Positions 48,114 to 59,880 of a stretch of 64,000 bases of DNA are shown piece after piece. The stretch's first letter is position 1, and each line of letters starts with the position of its first letter. The stretch spans positions 80,796,919 through 80,860,918 of the forward strand of contig OZ018323.1 in assembly GCA_963969495.1 (NCBI GenBank), written 5' to 3'. The position numbers and the translations under genes were made by a program. Below the pieces are notes generated by a model. That model made no database searches and was not told the origin of the DNA. It saw only the letters and a program-made list of their open reading frames with translations. The stretch is from Ceratothoa steindachneri. Its lineage: Eukaryota; Arthropoda; Malacostraca; Isopoda; Cymothoidae.

Positions 48114-48838
48114 CAGGGTGGGCAAAAAAACCCAAAACAAACAGGGGTTTTTGGAGGGCCTTTTTAAGTGAAATTTTTTAAAAACAGTTTTTTTTTCGCA
48201 AAATTCATATTTATGTTTATAATTTCAACAAATATGTATCAAATTAAGGCTCTTTCTCTGATACTGACTCATAATAATTCATCTGTCCTTTTACAGGTTA
48301 TGGCTATCATGGGAACCCACAATTCTCGATCAGTGATCTGTTCTTACTATAATATAATTATTAAACTAATTAATTATTGATAATATATAAAAATAGAGAT
48401 AACTATTCTTTTTCTATGTTATTCTAGTGCTTATAGCATTTGTTTTTTGAAAAACCCTAGAATAAATAAAACCCAGGTTTGTTTTTTTTTTTCAAAATTA
48501 CCTTTTTTTCAAGAAATGAATGCTACTTATTATTATTTAATTCAAAATTCATATTTATGTTGATAATTTAAACACATATGTATCAAATTAAGGTTATTTC
48601 TCTGATACTGACTCAATAATTCATCTCTCCTTCTACAGGTTATGGCTATCATAAGTACCCATAATTCTAAATCAGAGATCTGTTCTTACCTTAATATAAT
48701 TATTAAACTAATTATTATTGTAAAAAGAGATAGCTATTCTACTAATGCTTGTAGCATTGTTTTTTGAAAAAACTCAAGATTTGAAAACTCCCAGGTTTTA
48801 TTGGACCTTTTAAAACTTTGGGTTTTTTGCCAACCCTG
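48114..48838. mobile_element. hAT-like MITE with internal duplication
   Basis: The ends are inverted copies: CAGGGTGGGCAAAAAAACCC at 48,114 and, on the other strand, CAGGGTTGGCAAAAAACCC ending at 48,838. CAGGG-type ends and an imperfect 8-bp flanking match (TCTATAAC against CTTATAAC) fit hAT non-autonomous elements. Inside, about 0.28 kb is present twice as a direct repeat (from 48,205 and from 48,543), diverged by small indels. No transposase is encoded. Confidence 0.75.
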
Positions 48839-49214
48839 TCTTATAACTCCATATTTTAGCAACGTAATATTTTGAAAGGTGGGAAATTTAGTTTACAGTT
48901 CCTCTTTAAAATTATTATAATTAGCAAAGTTCCGAAAATTTATAAAAATTTAACCATGGCTGCTTTTTTAAAGATTTTAAATTTTAATCTTAGTAGCGAA
49001 GCCATTGCCTGGTATCTTCATATGGTTATTAGCACCCATTTTCCTCATTGATCACATAATTCAAGTACTCAAATGGAAAACTATTTTAGAAAGGAAGGCC
49101 AAAAGTATTTTCTAACCACTTATCCACCAAAACCTTTAACCCACAGTAGGAATTTTTTTTTTTTCAAACTTAAAATGAGGAACAAAAACGAACATCCATA
49201 CCAAGTCTACTTAC
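48839..49214. other. Intron or downstream sequence of the Ki-67-like gene
   Basis: AT-rich. I searched the - strand for a further exon after the donor at 49,214 and saw none. The next exon may lie beyond the LINE cluster. Confidence 0.4.
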
Positions 49215-49298
49215 ACTGGAGCATCCAAACTTAGCGATTCCACTTTTGCTTTCTGACTTATTGTACTCCTATTAGGAGGTTCAATTTCAACTTGGAGG
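49215..49298 (-). CDS. Ki-67-like AT-hook protein, third coding exon
   Basis: On the - strand, the acceptor TTTGTTTATTCACAG (AG at 49,300-49,299) is followed by 84 nt and the donor CCAGT|GTAAGT (GT at 49,214-49,213). The preceding exon (ending at 52,640) leaves two bases AG. The first base here completes a serine codon, and 27 open codons follow: LQVEIEPPNRSTISQ, then KAKVESLSLDAP. The exon ends again with two spare bases. The match of phases on both sides and the strong splice sites support it although it has no recognisable domain. It implies at least one more exon to the left. The intron before it is about 3.3 kb and contains LINE debris and microsatellites. Confidence 0.7.
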
Positions 49299-50089
49299 CT
49301 GTGAATAAACAAAATTTAGGATTTTTAATGCAAATCTATACAACTCAACTGAAATTTGACAGAGCTTAAAGTAAACAATGGACTGTACTCTGAATAAAAG
49401 ATGCTGGCAGTTTTTAATGGAATTTTAAGGTGAAATAAACCACTTTCCAAAAGCAAAAGGTAATTATTCTAAAGCATTTTCATTTAGGAGAATATACCAG
49501 GGGTTGAAAGTCTGGATACCATTTATCAGATAAGGGTTGCTTGTCTAAGAATTAGCTTCTATTGAGCTTATTAGCTATCCTGTATTTCAGTAACACAAGC
49601 AGTTCTTGTAGAACCTACTCCTTAACTAAGAAGAGCCAAAAGTCAGAGATGACTCCCCCACTTCCATTTACCCATGCAAGGAAAACCCCCTACATCCTAC
49701 CTAGAATACAGATATTTTTTATAGCTGTTGTTAGAAACATCACATCATTTGAGTAATGTAAAAGTGGCCGTGATTGGTGGCGTGTAAGTTGATCAGATCA
49801 GATTCATAATAATAAAAATTTGCTACCATATTTTCTAGATTGTGTATTTGGTAGAGAATCTTTATCTGGTTGAATTGAGAACTGTCAATTAAAAATTTCA
49901 TATATATTCCCAAAAGCCTGAGTTTATCTGAGAAACCAAGGAGTGGTGGGTGAGAATGCTTCCTTACTTACCCATACAAATTAGTTATTGGGCAAGCAGG
50001 ATCTGAAAATTAAGTCATTTACAGATCTAAATGTATATATATGGAGATCCATTTATACAAAAGTTGCACATAAATACTTTTTTTCCAGA

Positions 50090-50850
50090 CTCACAGGAGC
50101 GATCATTGATCTTGCCTTGGCCACAACAACCTCCAACCCAAAACACAACTGCCATTTAACCATTTCCTTCCATTTGTTTATTGACACCAATCTGCTGGAC
50201 TGAAATTCTGTTTTCCAAACTTTCCTTATTGTTTCCTCATGAGATATCTATAAAATTCTTTTGATAGATAATATCTACTCTCTTGAACACAAATCAACAT
50301 TCACTTCATACCAAGCTCCTGCCCAGAAACCCTATTGGTCACACCCACCTTATTTACAAATAAAAGAATCAGACAAACACACCTTCACAACATTCTGAGT
50401 ATCCTCATTATTCACATCATCCAAACAGTCAATCTAATCACTTTGACTTTGTCGGTGTGATCTATCCACCTAGGAGGATAGGATTCACAAGCTCCAGCCA
50501 TTCATCATTAAATCTCAAGTTCCAAATAAAGTAATTTTTCATTGAGTTGTTTGCAAAATCCAACTTATTTGATCGATACCCTGAAGAACGAACTCGAATC
50601 ATGTAGCAGAGAAGGAATATTTGTTCCAACTCAGAACTGGTGATCCTTGACACAATCCATCAACTAATTCTCTCACTACATATATATACATATGCAGGAC
50701 AGAGACCACGTTTCCAAACTTCAATTCACCTGATGGGCAATTCAACACCAACCCCTTGATAAGCATAAGACTCCTCCGCTCTTTGATAAAAATGCCATTC
50801 CATACCAGTCTCCCCTGATTAAATTCTGACTTGTTAATTTTGTGTCCTTA
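50090..50850 (+). mobile_element. Possible degenerate LINE fragment
   Basis: A + strand frame starting near 50,095 reads GAIIDLALATTTSNPKHNCH, reminiscent of the end of a LINE endonuclease (the IDL...T..SP pattern). Broken RT-like pieces follow near 50,740-50,820. The match is weak and could be coincidence. Confidence 0.25.
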
Positions 50851-50990
50851 TTCTAAGCATATTTCTGTTATGATTAGATTGTCAGCGACCTAAGATGACG
50901 GATATCTGTCAAAACCTGGTTTCACAATAAATCAGTCCAAAATACTGCGGTTTCTTTCTTGCATTTACATGTAAGTTACTGTACTTCTTT

Positions 50991-50992
<2 letters not shown>

Positions 50993-51049
<57 letters not shown>
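50993..51049. repeat. Compound (TA)n(GA)n microsatellite
   Basis: A long TA run changes directly into a GA run, inside the third intron-like gap of the Ki-67-like gene. A second tract of the same structure lies at 51,864-51,905. Confidence 0.9.
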
Positions 51050-51863
51050 AATAGTTGCCCAAGAGGGAGAGGTGATACTTGATTGTGATGGGTAAGGGAG
51101 GGGGAGAGGCGGGGGTTGTCACCAGTTCTTTATTAGAACAAATATTTCTTTTCTGCTTATGAATCCAATTTTGGAAGTTGAGTTCATTTGAGGGTGTTCA
51201 CCAAATAAATTTGTATTTTGATTTCTAAACAACTTGATAAAATAACTAATTTGAACTTTACACTTATCAGGATAATTGACTGGAGTCAGGAGTTTAAATT
51301 CCCTTTTCGGTGGAAGGAATAAATATGAATGCAGATGGAAAGACTAGTGAATCCTATCCACAGAGGACTGTTTGAGGAAGTGAATTAAAAGTCCTTCCTC
51401 AGTGGATGGAGCACAACATGGGGACGAATGAAAGAGACTTGTGCTTCCTGAAGTGATGTGACTGACTGACTGTTGTAATGACCTATAGTGTCTGATTATT
51501 TATGTGAGAAAAAAGTGGGCATTTCTGAGGCAGGAATTTTGTCTGAAGTGAATGTTCATTGATATGTGTTTGAGAGAGAAGAGCAGAAATTCTTAACCAA
51601 AATAATTTAAGCGAGTAGAGATAAATGCTGAAAAAGGATTGATAATAAAGTCAGGAGAAAGTTTGGGAAAAATGTTTATGAGGTTCATGTCTAACTTTTT
51701 GGCACTAAAATAACAAGATAATACATAGCAGTATCTTGTGAGCCAGACTGATTTGAATTTTTTCTTTTTATCAAAAGGAAATTAAGCAAATTCAAAGGCC
51801 AGTCAGAATATTTGAGTCTGGGAAAAGACTGTATACAAGAGTGTGTGTGTGTAAATGGATTTC

Positions 51864-51905
<42 letters not shown>
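51864..51905. repeat. Compound (TA)n(GA)n microsatellite
   Basis: The same TA-then-GA order as the tract at 50,993, about 0.87 kb away. A (GT)n run precedes it at 51,840-51,851. Confidence 0.9.
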
Positions 51906-52290
51906 AGATAAAAGCAAAAAAGCCTGGGTCACAGTGCTTCCAGGACCTCTACAATAACATCCCTCCCCCACCACTCCTTAATCAAACACATCAACACCAC
52001 CCTCACCCTAAAATACTTGAACACAATATCACCAAACATCCTAAACGAGTGCCCCCCCCACCCAATAAGCCAATCACAAATCACTACACAGAATACACCG
52101 AGCAATCCTCTTTCAACTTAGGTAAGGCTAGTCTAGTCCAAAATACTACAATACAAATACCAGACATAATACATGTATTCATAGACTGCTCAAACCTCAC
52201 ACATCTCTTAGGGAACTGTTAGCACACTCAGGGAGCGTGGTGGCCTTCCTAGGGGTTGCCCACCTCAGAGAAGTGGGGGAGTCAGTAAGT
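51906..52290 (+). mobile_element. Possible LINE 3' remnant
   Basis: The + strand contains IHVFIDCSNLTHLLGN near 52,160-52,205, similar to the 'HxxxxC..L..L' motif near the C-terminus of jockey- and I-type LINEs. It is followed by SVVAFLGVAHLREVG near 52,240, which resembles the terminal residues of such proteins. The region is short and eroded, and I hold it loosely. Confidence 0.35.
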
Positions 52291-52639
52291 AAGTTTTTCA
52301 AAGTTTGCTGATAATTGCACATCATACTCTGAAACCAATAATATCAAAGAGTAGGAATAGGAAGATGGGAAGAATTAAAGAAATGAAGTGAGATGAAAAA
52401 AGAATTTAATGAAGAACCAGGTGACTTAAACAAAGAGTAAATGAAAGTGGTCAAAGCCATGGTATGAGAAAAGAAAATGGAAGAAGCAGTGAGGGAATTA
52501 AATACAAGAGGAACATGGGAGTTTGAGTTTCAATCTAATTTCCTAGATAAAAGACATCTAACCCCTTGAGTCATCTTCACTAAAACGACAAGCAAATGCC
52601 AGTTTTTAAAATTCTGAAAGCACAATTTATATCACATAC

Positions 52640-55600
52640 CTTTTTTCTTCAGGGATTTTCTTTCTTTCCACACAGCGTCTCATCATTTGAGGGCTGTATT
52701 TTTCTAGTTCTTTAATATCTTTTTTCTTTCTGGTTTGTCTCTCAGGTTTATTGGAGATTGATTTTGTGGGTGATGGAGTTTGAGATAGAGTTTCTTTTAG
52801 AGACTTGGATGAAGGAAGACGCAATTCTTCAACACTCAAAGACTTGGGTGAGTGTATTCTTTCTTTTCCTGGCGTCATGCTTGATTCCTTCTTGGGCCTA
52901 CCTCTTGTACGAGGTATCAAGGAAGGAGATTCCTTCTTGGGCCTTCCTCTTGTACGAGGTGTCAAGGAAGGAGATTCCTTCTTGGGCCTACCTCTTGTAC
53001 GAGGTGTCAAGGAAGGAGACTCCATCTTGGACCTACCTCTTGTACGAGGTGTCAAGGAAGGAGACTCTATCTTGGACCGACCTCTTGTACGAAGTGTCAA
53101 GGAAGGCGATTCCTTTTTGGAACTACCTTGAGAATGTGATTTTCCCTTGGGTCTACCTCTTGTACGAGGTGTCAAGGAAGGGGATTTCTTGTTGGGCTCC
53201 CCTCTTCTATCAGGCATTAAAATTTCACTTAAAGACTTTGGGCTTTTATAAATAGAAGCCTTTTCTGATATTCCAACAGATGATCCTTGCACATAAGACT
53301 TTGAGTTATCTTGTACAAGAGATGTTGCACCACTAGTCAGCCTTTGTTTATTTGATTGCCCCTGGTTGTGAGGTGTTAGCATTTCATTTGCTATTTGGGG
53401 GCTAGGGGTTGGGGCACAAACTTCTACTTCTGGGCTATGTAGGGAAACATTATATTTTGGGGATTTTCCTCCACTTGATTGGCTGGAAGGAGAATTGAAT
53501 GGGGTGGGGGGAGTTGTAAAGAGATTAACTAGATTTTCTAAGCCCTGAACTTCCGACATGTTAATGCCATCTAATTTGGGTGCGGGAGATTTAAATAACC
53601 TTTTGAGATCAAAGAGATTATACTCAGAATTAAATTTGCCTCTTTTACTGAACTTTGGGTTTTCTGCCATGATTTTTTTCAAACTAAAAATATTTATATC
53701 ATTCATACTTTCAAGTTTTGACATTTTCAGCAATCTCCTTAGACATTTAATTTTAGTTAAATCCACATTTGGTGATTGCTTCAGAGTCAACAACCTTTTC
53801 AGGTCATGAGCATCGGTGTAATCAGCTTTGGGACTTGACCCTTGCGGCTTTGGTGTTTTCAAAAGTCTTTTTACACCACAAACATTATTATAGTCAGCTT
53901 CTGGTTTCATTTTTTCAAGTCTTGGAGTCTTCATCAGTCTCTTAAGGCCATGGACATTTGAATAATCTGCTTTAGGAGACTCAGGCTCAGGTCTAGGAGT
54001 CGTCACCAGTCTCTTGAGACCATGAACATTTGAATAATCTGCTTTAAAAGACTCAGACTCGGGTCTAGGAGTTTTCATCAGTCTCTTAAGGCCATGGACA
54101 TTTGAATAATCTGCTTTAGGAGACTCAGACTCAGGTCTAGGAGTTTTCATCAGTCTCTTAAGGCCATGGACATTTGAATAATCTGCTTTAGGAGACTCAG
54201 GATTGGGTCTAGGAGTCTTCATCAGTCTCTTAAGACCATGAACATTTGAATAATCTGCCTGAGGAGACTTAGGCTCAGGTCTAGGAGTCTTTACCAGTCT
54301 CTTAAGACCATGAACATTTGAATAATCTGCTTTAGGAGACTCAGGATCAGGTCTAGGAGTCTTCATCAGTCTCTTAAGTCCATGAACATTTGAATAATCT
54401 GCTTTAGGAGACTCAGGATTGGGTCTAGGAGTATTCATCAATCTCTTAAGACCATGAACATTTGAATAATCTGCTTTAGGAGACTCAGGATTGGGTCTAG
54501 GAGTCTTCACCAGTTTCTTAAGACCATGAACATGGGAATAATTTGCTTTAGGAGAGAGAGACTCGGGTCTAGGAGTCTTTATTAATCTTTTAACACTATT
54601 AACATTTGAGCAATCCATTTTAGGGGAGAGTGGCCCAATTCTAGGTTCATTTGCCAGTCCTGTAAAACCAACACTGCTTGAATAATTCAATTTGGGAGAC
54701 TTGGAAGTTCTCAGCAATCGTTTCCTCTCATAAATATTGGAATTTCCCTTGAGAGTTTCTTTTGGTGTGGAGGGAGATTTCATTAGCTTTTTAAGATCAG
54801 TGACACTTGGATAATCCAACTCAGGTGTCATATTAAATGATCTTTGAGACATCTTCAATCCTCTCTCAAAGTTATTTTCTTTTAGGGAATTTGTTCTCTC
54901 ATAACTTCTGCTTCGAAATGAATCACTGGTCACTCCTCGAGACTTCCTAAGCTTTTTTAATGGTTTAACTGGATTAGGAGTAGAAGTCCTTGAACCAATA
55001 TTGGATAAATGTGGTAACTGTGAAACACACTTATCAACCATGCTCTCATTTTTCTGAGGAGTTATTGATTCAGTGAACAGTTTTCTTAGCTGTGCTGCAT
55101 CAGTTTTATCACTACTCTCAAACAACTTCTGAATACTTTTGGTCATGTTACAGTCTTGAAGTGGTTGTACATAACTTTTATTTGATTGCTTTTGTGTAGT
55201 GTTAAGAGGAGATACCACTCCTGAGACATCAGGAGTGACTCGTGTATCAAATTCAAATAGTGTCATATCAGAATCCAAAGGAATATCTATCTTTTCTTTT
55301 ACTGGGTTGTTGTCTAGCCGTGAAATACTCTCTGGAACCATTCGAACAGGTATATTAGACTCTAAGGGAGAAACAAATTTATCCATAGTAACATTGGGAG
55401 TTTTTGAAAAAGAAAAGTCTAGGCTAGTTTCATTAGGCATAATAGAGATAAGTGAACTGATTTTTCTATCTGGAGTTAAATCACTCTTATGAAGAGAGGG
55501 ATTAAGTGAAGAAATGTCAGACAATCTGCTTTTTCGTCCACTTTGAGGAGTGCTGGGTGAAAGTGACGAGGAATAAAGGAAGGAGTTGGGTGAAACAGAA

Positions 55601-57060
55601 AACATCTCAGAAGATAGATTCAATTTAGAAGATTTTGTTTCTGGTGTGACAAGATGTTCTGCAAAATTATCTTGAGAGGATGGAGACTTGGGTGAGCAAT
55701 GTATTGAGGCAGAAACACGTGGAGGTGAGTTCACAGTTTTTCGAGATAATACTAAAAGTCGGGTTGGTGATTTAGGTGTGGTCCCATTAGCTTTGGCCGC
55801 TTTTCTCAAAGAGGTGGAAAGTCTTTCACTTGTTGATTTCTCAGATGAAGAATGTGGTGATGATTTTATTGGCTGTCCTTTGAGAGGGGTTAGTTCATTG
55901 TTTGTAACTGAAAACTTAAGACCATCCAACAGATTTACCCTCCGGGAAATTCCTTGATGTGACAAACTTCTTGACTTTCGGGGTCTACCACGAGGCCTTG
56001 AAGAAGTGCTCACTCTGGAAGTTTTAAGACCAGATTTTGGCAAATTATTTGCTCTTTGAGATGTTTGATGAGATATGGGCAAGCTTCTTGTTGATTGAGG
56101 AGAATCTGATAGTTTTTTATTTGGGGGTGTCCATTTAGAAGATGATCCATTAGTGTGTGACAATGTTTTAGAAGAATCCAAAATGTGAGGGGACAGTGAC
56201 ATTTTCTCTTTAAAATCACTAGAGACAGAAATGTTTGGCAGGCTTCCAAGAGATTTTGATGTGGAGGATAGACTTTTTGGAGATGATACTTTCTTTTTGG
56301 AAACAGGTGTGGCAGAAATATTTGGCAAACTTACATGTTTTAGTTTACTTGGTAATGAAGTATTAGGAGATGATATTTTCTTGGGATTAGTAGAAATATT
56401 CCCAATAGATTTAGGTCTACCACGTGATTTTTTTTCTGCTGATGTTTTTTTATGAGCTGAAGTGAGCTTGGAATCAAGCAATCTCTTTGCTGGAGAAGCT
56501 AACTTCGGAGAAACCTTGGAAGGCAAACTTGCAAGTTTAAATTTACTTGGTAATGAAGTATTATGAGATATTTTCTTGGGATTAGGTGTAGTAAAAATAT
56601 TCCCAATAGATTTAGGTCTACCACGTGATTTTTTTTCTGCTGATGTTTTTTTATGAACTGAAGTGAGCTTGGAATCAAGCAATTTCTTTGCTGGAGAAGC
56701 TAACTTCGGAGAAACCTTGGAAGGCAAACTTGCAAGTTTAAATTTACTTGGTAATGAAGTATTATGAGATATTTTCTTGGGATTAGGTGTAACAAAGATA
56801 TTACCAATAGATTTAGGTCTACCACGTGATTTTTTTTCAGCTGATGGCAATCTTTTTTTTAGAGAAGCTAACTTGGGATTAGGTGCAACAGAAATATTTC
56901 CAATAGATTTAGGTCTACCACATGATTTTCTTTCAGCTGATGTTTTTTTATGAACTGAAGTAGGCTTGGAAGCAAGCAATCTTTTTGCTGGAGAAACCTT
57001 GGAAGAGAGAGAATTCTTTTGATTTGAGGAGATTCTGTCCGACTTCAATGTTGGAGTTTT
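52640..57060 (-). CDS. Ki-67-like repetitive AT-hook protein, giant internal exon
   Basis: A single open exon of 4,421 nt (1,473 codons plus two bases) between acceptor TTTTTTCCAG (AG at 57,062-57,061) and donor AAAAAAG|GTATGT (GT at 52,639-52,638). It opens KTPTLKSDR in phase 0, matching the end of the exon at 60,205. The protein is strongly basic and rich in S, K and P. From N to C it has 67-residue repeats with SRGRPKS hooks, a canonical AT-hook (SSRPRGRPRKSR, about residue 415 of the joined protein), and a long S/T-P-rich region. Then come about twelve tight 24-residue repeats with core DYSNVHGLKRLMKTPRP plus degenerate ones, and six 15-residue AT-hook repeats (TPRTRGRPKKE). The repeat core resembles the Ki-67 repeat motif (D-L-x-G-x-K-x-L-x-x-TP). 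A giant repeat-bearing exon is also a feature of vertebrate MKI67. Role, inferred: a DNA-binding, mitotically phosphorylated chromosome-coating protein. I saw no clear PP1-docking RVxF motif. Confidence 0.8.
52885..53190 (-). repeat. 45-bp coding repeats encoding AT-hooks
   Basis: Six 15-codon units with core SPSLTPRTRGRPKKE (two read RGRSK). Four keep the GRP core needed to enter the DNA minor groove; the two GRS units probably bind more weakly. The last three units are almost identical at the DNA level, which suggests recent homogenisation. Confidence 0.88.
53810..54640 (-). repeat. 72-bp coding repeats (Ki-67-like 24-residue units)
   Basis: A regular 72-bp spacing is visible from the string GAATAATCTGC on the + strand at 53,960, 54,032, 54,104, 54,176 and onward to 54,464. 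Units read ADYSNVHGLKRLMKTPRP followed by a variable N/D/E-P-E-S-P-K. About twelve units are tight; outer ones are more diverged and irregular in length. Each carries an SP and a TP site. Confidence 0.92.
56395..56945 (-). repeat. 201-bp coding repeats near the N-terminus
   Basis: The string CCAATAGATTTAGG (+ strand) recurs at about 56,402, 56,603, 56,804 and 56,900. Two intervals are 201 bp and one is a shortened 96-bp unit. Each codes for AEKKSRGRPKSIGNI-type hook segments, joined by LPSKFKLASLPSKVSPKLAS linkers. Confidence 0.88.
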
Positions 57061-57527
57061 CTGGAAAAAATATGAATATATATATATATTAATAATATAT
57101 AGTTGGCTTTTAATTGCAAACTAGGAAATTGCACACTTTCTTAAATACTACAATGGAAGAGGATATTTTTAGTTAAAAAGGAAAATAAAATAATGGATAT
57201 AACTAATGGGTTGATTCTTACTCATTAAAGGCTATAATTTAACTATGTAATTTTTAAAAATTTGTTCTTAGCTCCTAATGACTTTAATTTAATAATATTT
57301 CTTCTACTAAATTGCTTATTTCTATTTTTCTTGTACTAAAAATAGTATCCTATTTTTGCAACAATGGCCTACTCTAGGGGAAAATGCCATCCAACTTTTA
57401 AGACAGTGCCCCCAAATTCTCAAGATGATTTTATAAGGGAAAAAGTATGTATATTTAAAATTTTATTGGGGGGGGGATGGGGGCAGAACTTATTACATTT
57501 TCATTATTTTGTGTGAAATCTTTCAAA

Positions 57528-58555
57528 CTATGCCAAGTTCTCAAGTTTTCTAGCCCCAAACTTAAAGGTCAGGGTGACTGGTGTGTCTGCAAGCATAAGC
57601 ACCAGCAAAGTTGGCCACAGATGCAGTGAAATTTGTTGGCAACTGAGGGAGACATCAGGCCTGCAAGTACAGGTGCATATTGCATTGTGCATTACATTGA
57701 CAAGTAGGTTCTCAATGAGGGATGTGTTGAAGGAATTGGTTGCCCCAAATGGAGACTGATATGGTGAATCAAGTCTACCTTCCACAATATACACACAGCT
57801 GTGGATGCATATAACACATCCATAATCAAGCTTAGAATGAAGAATGTCTGTGGCACGGGTACAAGTCCCTAAAACTGCATATATAAACCTCCAAAAGGAA
57901 CCGTAGGTTGAAAAAAAAGACCAAGTAAACAGTGGGAATCCACCACTTCCAGGCAAACCATGTGTAAGAAAAGTCCAGGTCAGGGTGGAGCAGTGGATAG
58001 TAACATAAATGCACCACCTTAGTCTTGGCCAAAACCGAAACCTGTTCAAACGGATTGCTCCAAAGCTGGCATGTGAGCCATACCAAAATAGAATGGATGA
58101 GCTCTCAGAATTTCAGATATTAAAAATGGGAAGTGTCCCATTGTACCCATCATGTGGAGTGTCTCCATGATACAGTATCACCCTGCACATCATAGGCCTT
58201 CTCCAGATTTTAAAATACTGTGGCATAGTGCTGTCTATGAGGGAAGGCCTGGTAGATAGCATTTCCCAGTCAGTGCAGAGTATCCTACATGGATTGGAAC
58301 TTGAGAAAACAGCACTGTAAAGACAGATGGACTCCACTGTCCAGGAAAAAGGCTGATCTAAAATTTACCAATTTCTCAATCAACTTGTACACACAGGTCA
58401 CAAAAATTGGGCAGAAACTAGCAGGGGTAGTGAAATTTCCCTGGTTTGCGAAAAGTGAGCATAGCAGCAATTCACTGGAAGAATACCCTCTGCCCAGATC
58501 CTTTTCAACAGATCTAAAAATAATGCCATGCTTCACTCATCTACCTAAGGAATGA
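57528..58555 (-). mobile_element. Family A-related LINE fragment in intron 1 of the Ki-67-like gene
   Basis: The - strand reads decayed RT pieces: a region like IFVTCVYKLIEKLVNFRSAF (near 58,420-58,350) and VLAKTKVVHLCYYPLLHPDL near 58,030. The whole follows the order of family A at 28,900-27,700, with the YVDD block deleted. It runs in the same strand sense as the host gene. Confidence 0.65.
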
Positions 58556-58564
58556 AGATCTGGG

Positions 58565-59880
58565 AAAGACATATATCAGAGGCTGAAGGAGTTAACAAAG
58601 ATTGCTGACAACCAGTTTGGGGTTTCATGGAGGGAAGGTCAACAACTGCCATCTTTATTGAGGCAATTGTAAGAAACTGCTCTACCACATCTTCGTTGAT
58701 CTTGAAAAGACATTTGACAAGGTACCGAGATGAGCAATATGCTGGGCACTAAGAAGACAGTTAGTGCCGGACAGGCTAGTTCGGCTGATAATGGCGTTAT
58801 ATACTGGAACTACATCTAAAGTAAGAGTAGCTGGAGTAACATCTCAAAGCTTTGGAATTGATGTCAGTATGCATCAGGGCTCATTTTGAGCCCCCTGCCT
58901 TTTGTTGTTGTCATGGAAGAAATTACCAAAACTTGCAGAAGAGGTGACACCTGGGATCTGTTATACACTGATGATCTTGTCTTAACAGGGGAGATGAAGG
59001 AGGAAGTAGTGGACATATTTAGGGAGTGGAAAAGAAACAAGGAAGAGAAAGGAATGAAAGTCAGTATGGAAAAGACAAAGATGATGGTGACAGGAAAGAA
59101 GGCAGAAATATCAAGTAGGAAGATATCCTTGCGGAGTATGTGGTCGAGAGTAGGTGTAAATTCTATCCTGTGACCTGCAAGAAATGGTGCCACAAGATAT
59201 GTTTGAATCTTTGACGCTTAGTCGAGAGTAAGGAACTTTAGGTGCCTGACCTGTGCAGGAGAAGTGGCACTGTGTATGGCAGAGACTATTGAGATTGAAG
59301 GAAGTGTGGTATATGAGGTCAGTCAATTTTGCTATCTCAGAGATGTACTTGATAGTGAGGGAACTTCAGAGAGGGCCGTTAGGGCTAGAGTTTCAGTGGC
59401 AAGAGATATCAGGACTATTGGTAAATAAGAGTATACCATTAATACAAAGAAGTCCTGTATATGAGGCATGCATAAGATCAAGCTGCTGCATGGCGGAGAG
59501 ACATGAGCTATGACAGAATGCGAAGAACATTGTAAGATGTGATAGAAAGATGCTGCGATATATGGCCGGAGTAACATGGAAAGACAGTATGAGTAGTTCA
59601 GAGGTGGCAAGAAGGTGTGGGCCGAAGGAGTTGGAGGCAGTGCTGCAGGGGAGAAGACTCAGATGGTTCGGACATTTGGAGAGAAGGGGTGAGGATGAAG
59701 CAATTGGAATGATAAGAAATCTGGAGGTTCCTGGCTGACCACCTGGTCAGCCTAGAAAACTTGGAGAAAGAACACGGAAGAGGATTTGACAAAGCATAAT
59801 CTGAGGAGAGATGGCTCTGGATAGTGGGGAATGGCAGTCCACCATTGCACGTCTTATCTCATAGAAGCGAGACTGAAAAG
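58565..59880 (+). mobile_element. RTE-like LINE fragment
   Basis: The + strand carries decayed reverse transcriptase: DNQFGVSWR near 58,608, SPLPFVVVMEEITK at 58,889, the catalytic LLYTDDLVLTGEMKEEVV near 58,958 (YTDD where relatives have YADD), then MKVSMEKTKMMVTGKK. A C-terminal region follows with KMLRYMAGVTWKDSM near 59,547, RRLRWFGHLERRGEDEA near 59,655 and a closing SGEWQS-like piece near 59,830. This order matches the RTE-type elements common in marine invertebrates. Stops and frameshifts are frequent. Confidence 0.75.

Noticed and set aside
48168..48380. 70-codon + strand frame in AT-rich sequence
   Set aside because: It lies inside the hAT-like MITE, and its duplicated counterpart at 48,543 does not preserve the frame.
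50462..50653. - strand frame starting MSRITSSELEQIFLL, considered as an exon of the Ki-67-like gene
   Set aside because: It lacks splice sites in the required phase and overlaps a possible LINE fragment on the other strand.
52758..53255. 165-codon + strand frame with repeated YLLYEVSRKE units
   Set aside because: It is the complement of the AT-hook coding repeats; the repetition comes from the real - strand exon.
53810..54640. 72-bp periodic repeats as a CRISPR array
   Set aside because: The repeats are contiguous coding units without unique spacers, in a eukaryotic gene.
55900..55960. Possible PP1-docking site in the giant exon (RRVNLLDGLKFS followed by TPLKG)
   Set aside because: The arrangement recalls the Ki-67/Repo-Man PP1 motif, but the key RVxF aromatic residue is not in place, so it is not claimed.
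57046..57048. TTG as the translation start of the giant open frame
   Set aside because: The frame is open to the left through KTPT up to a splice acceptor at 57,061 and joins an ATG-bearing exon in phase, so this is an internal exon.
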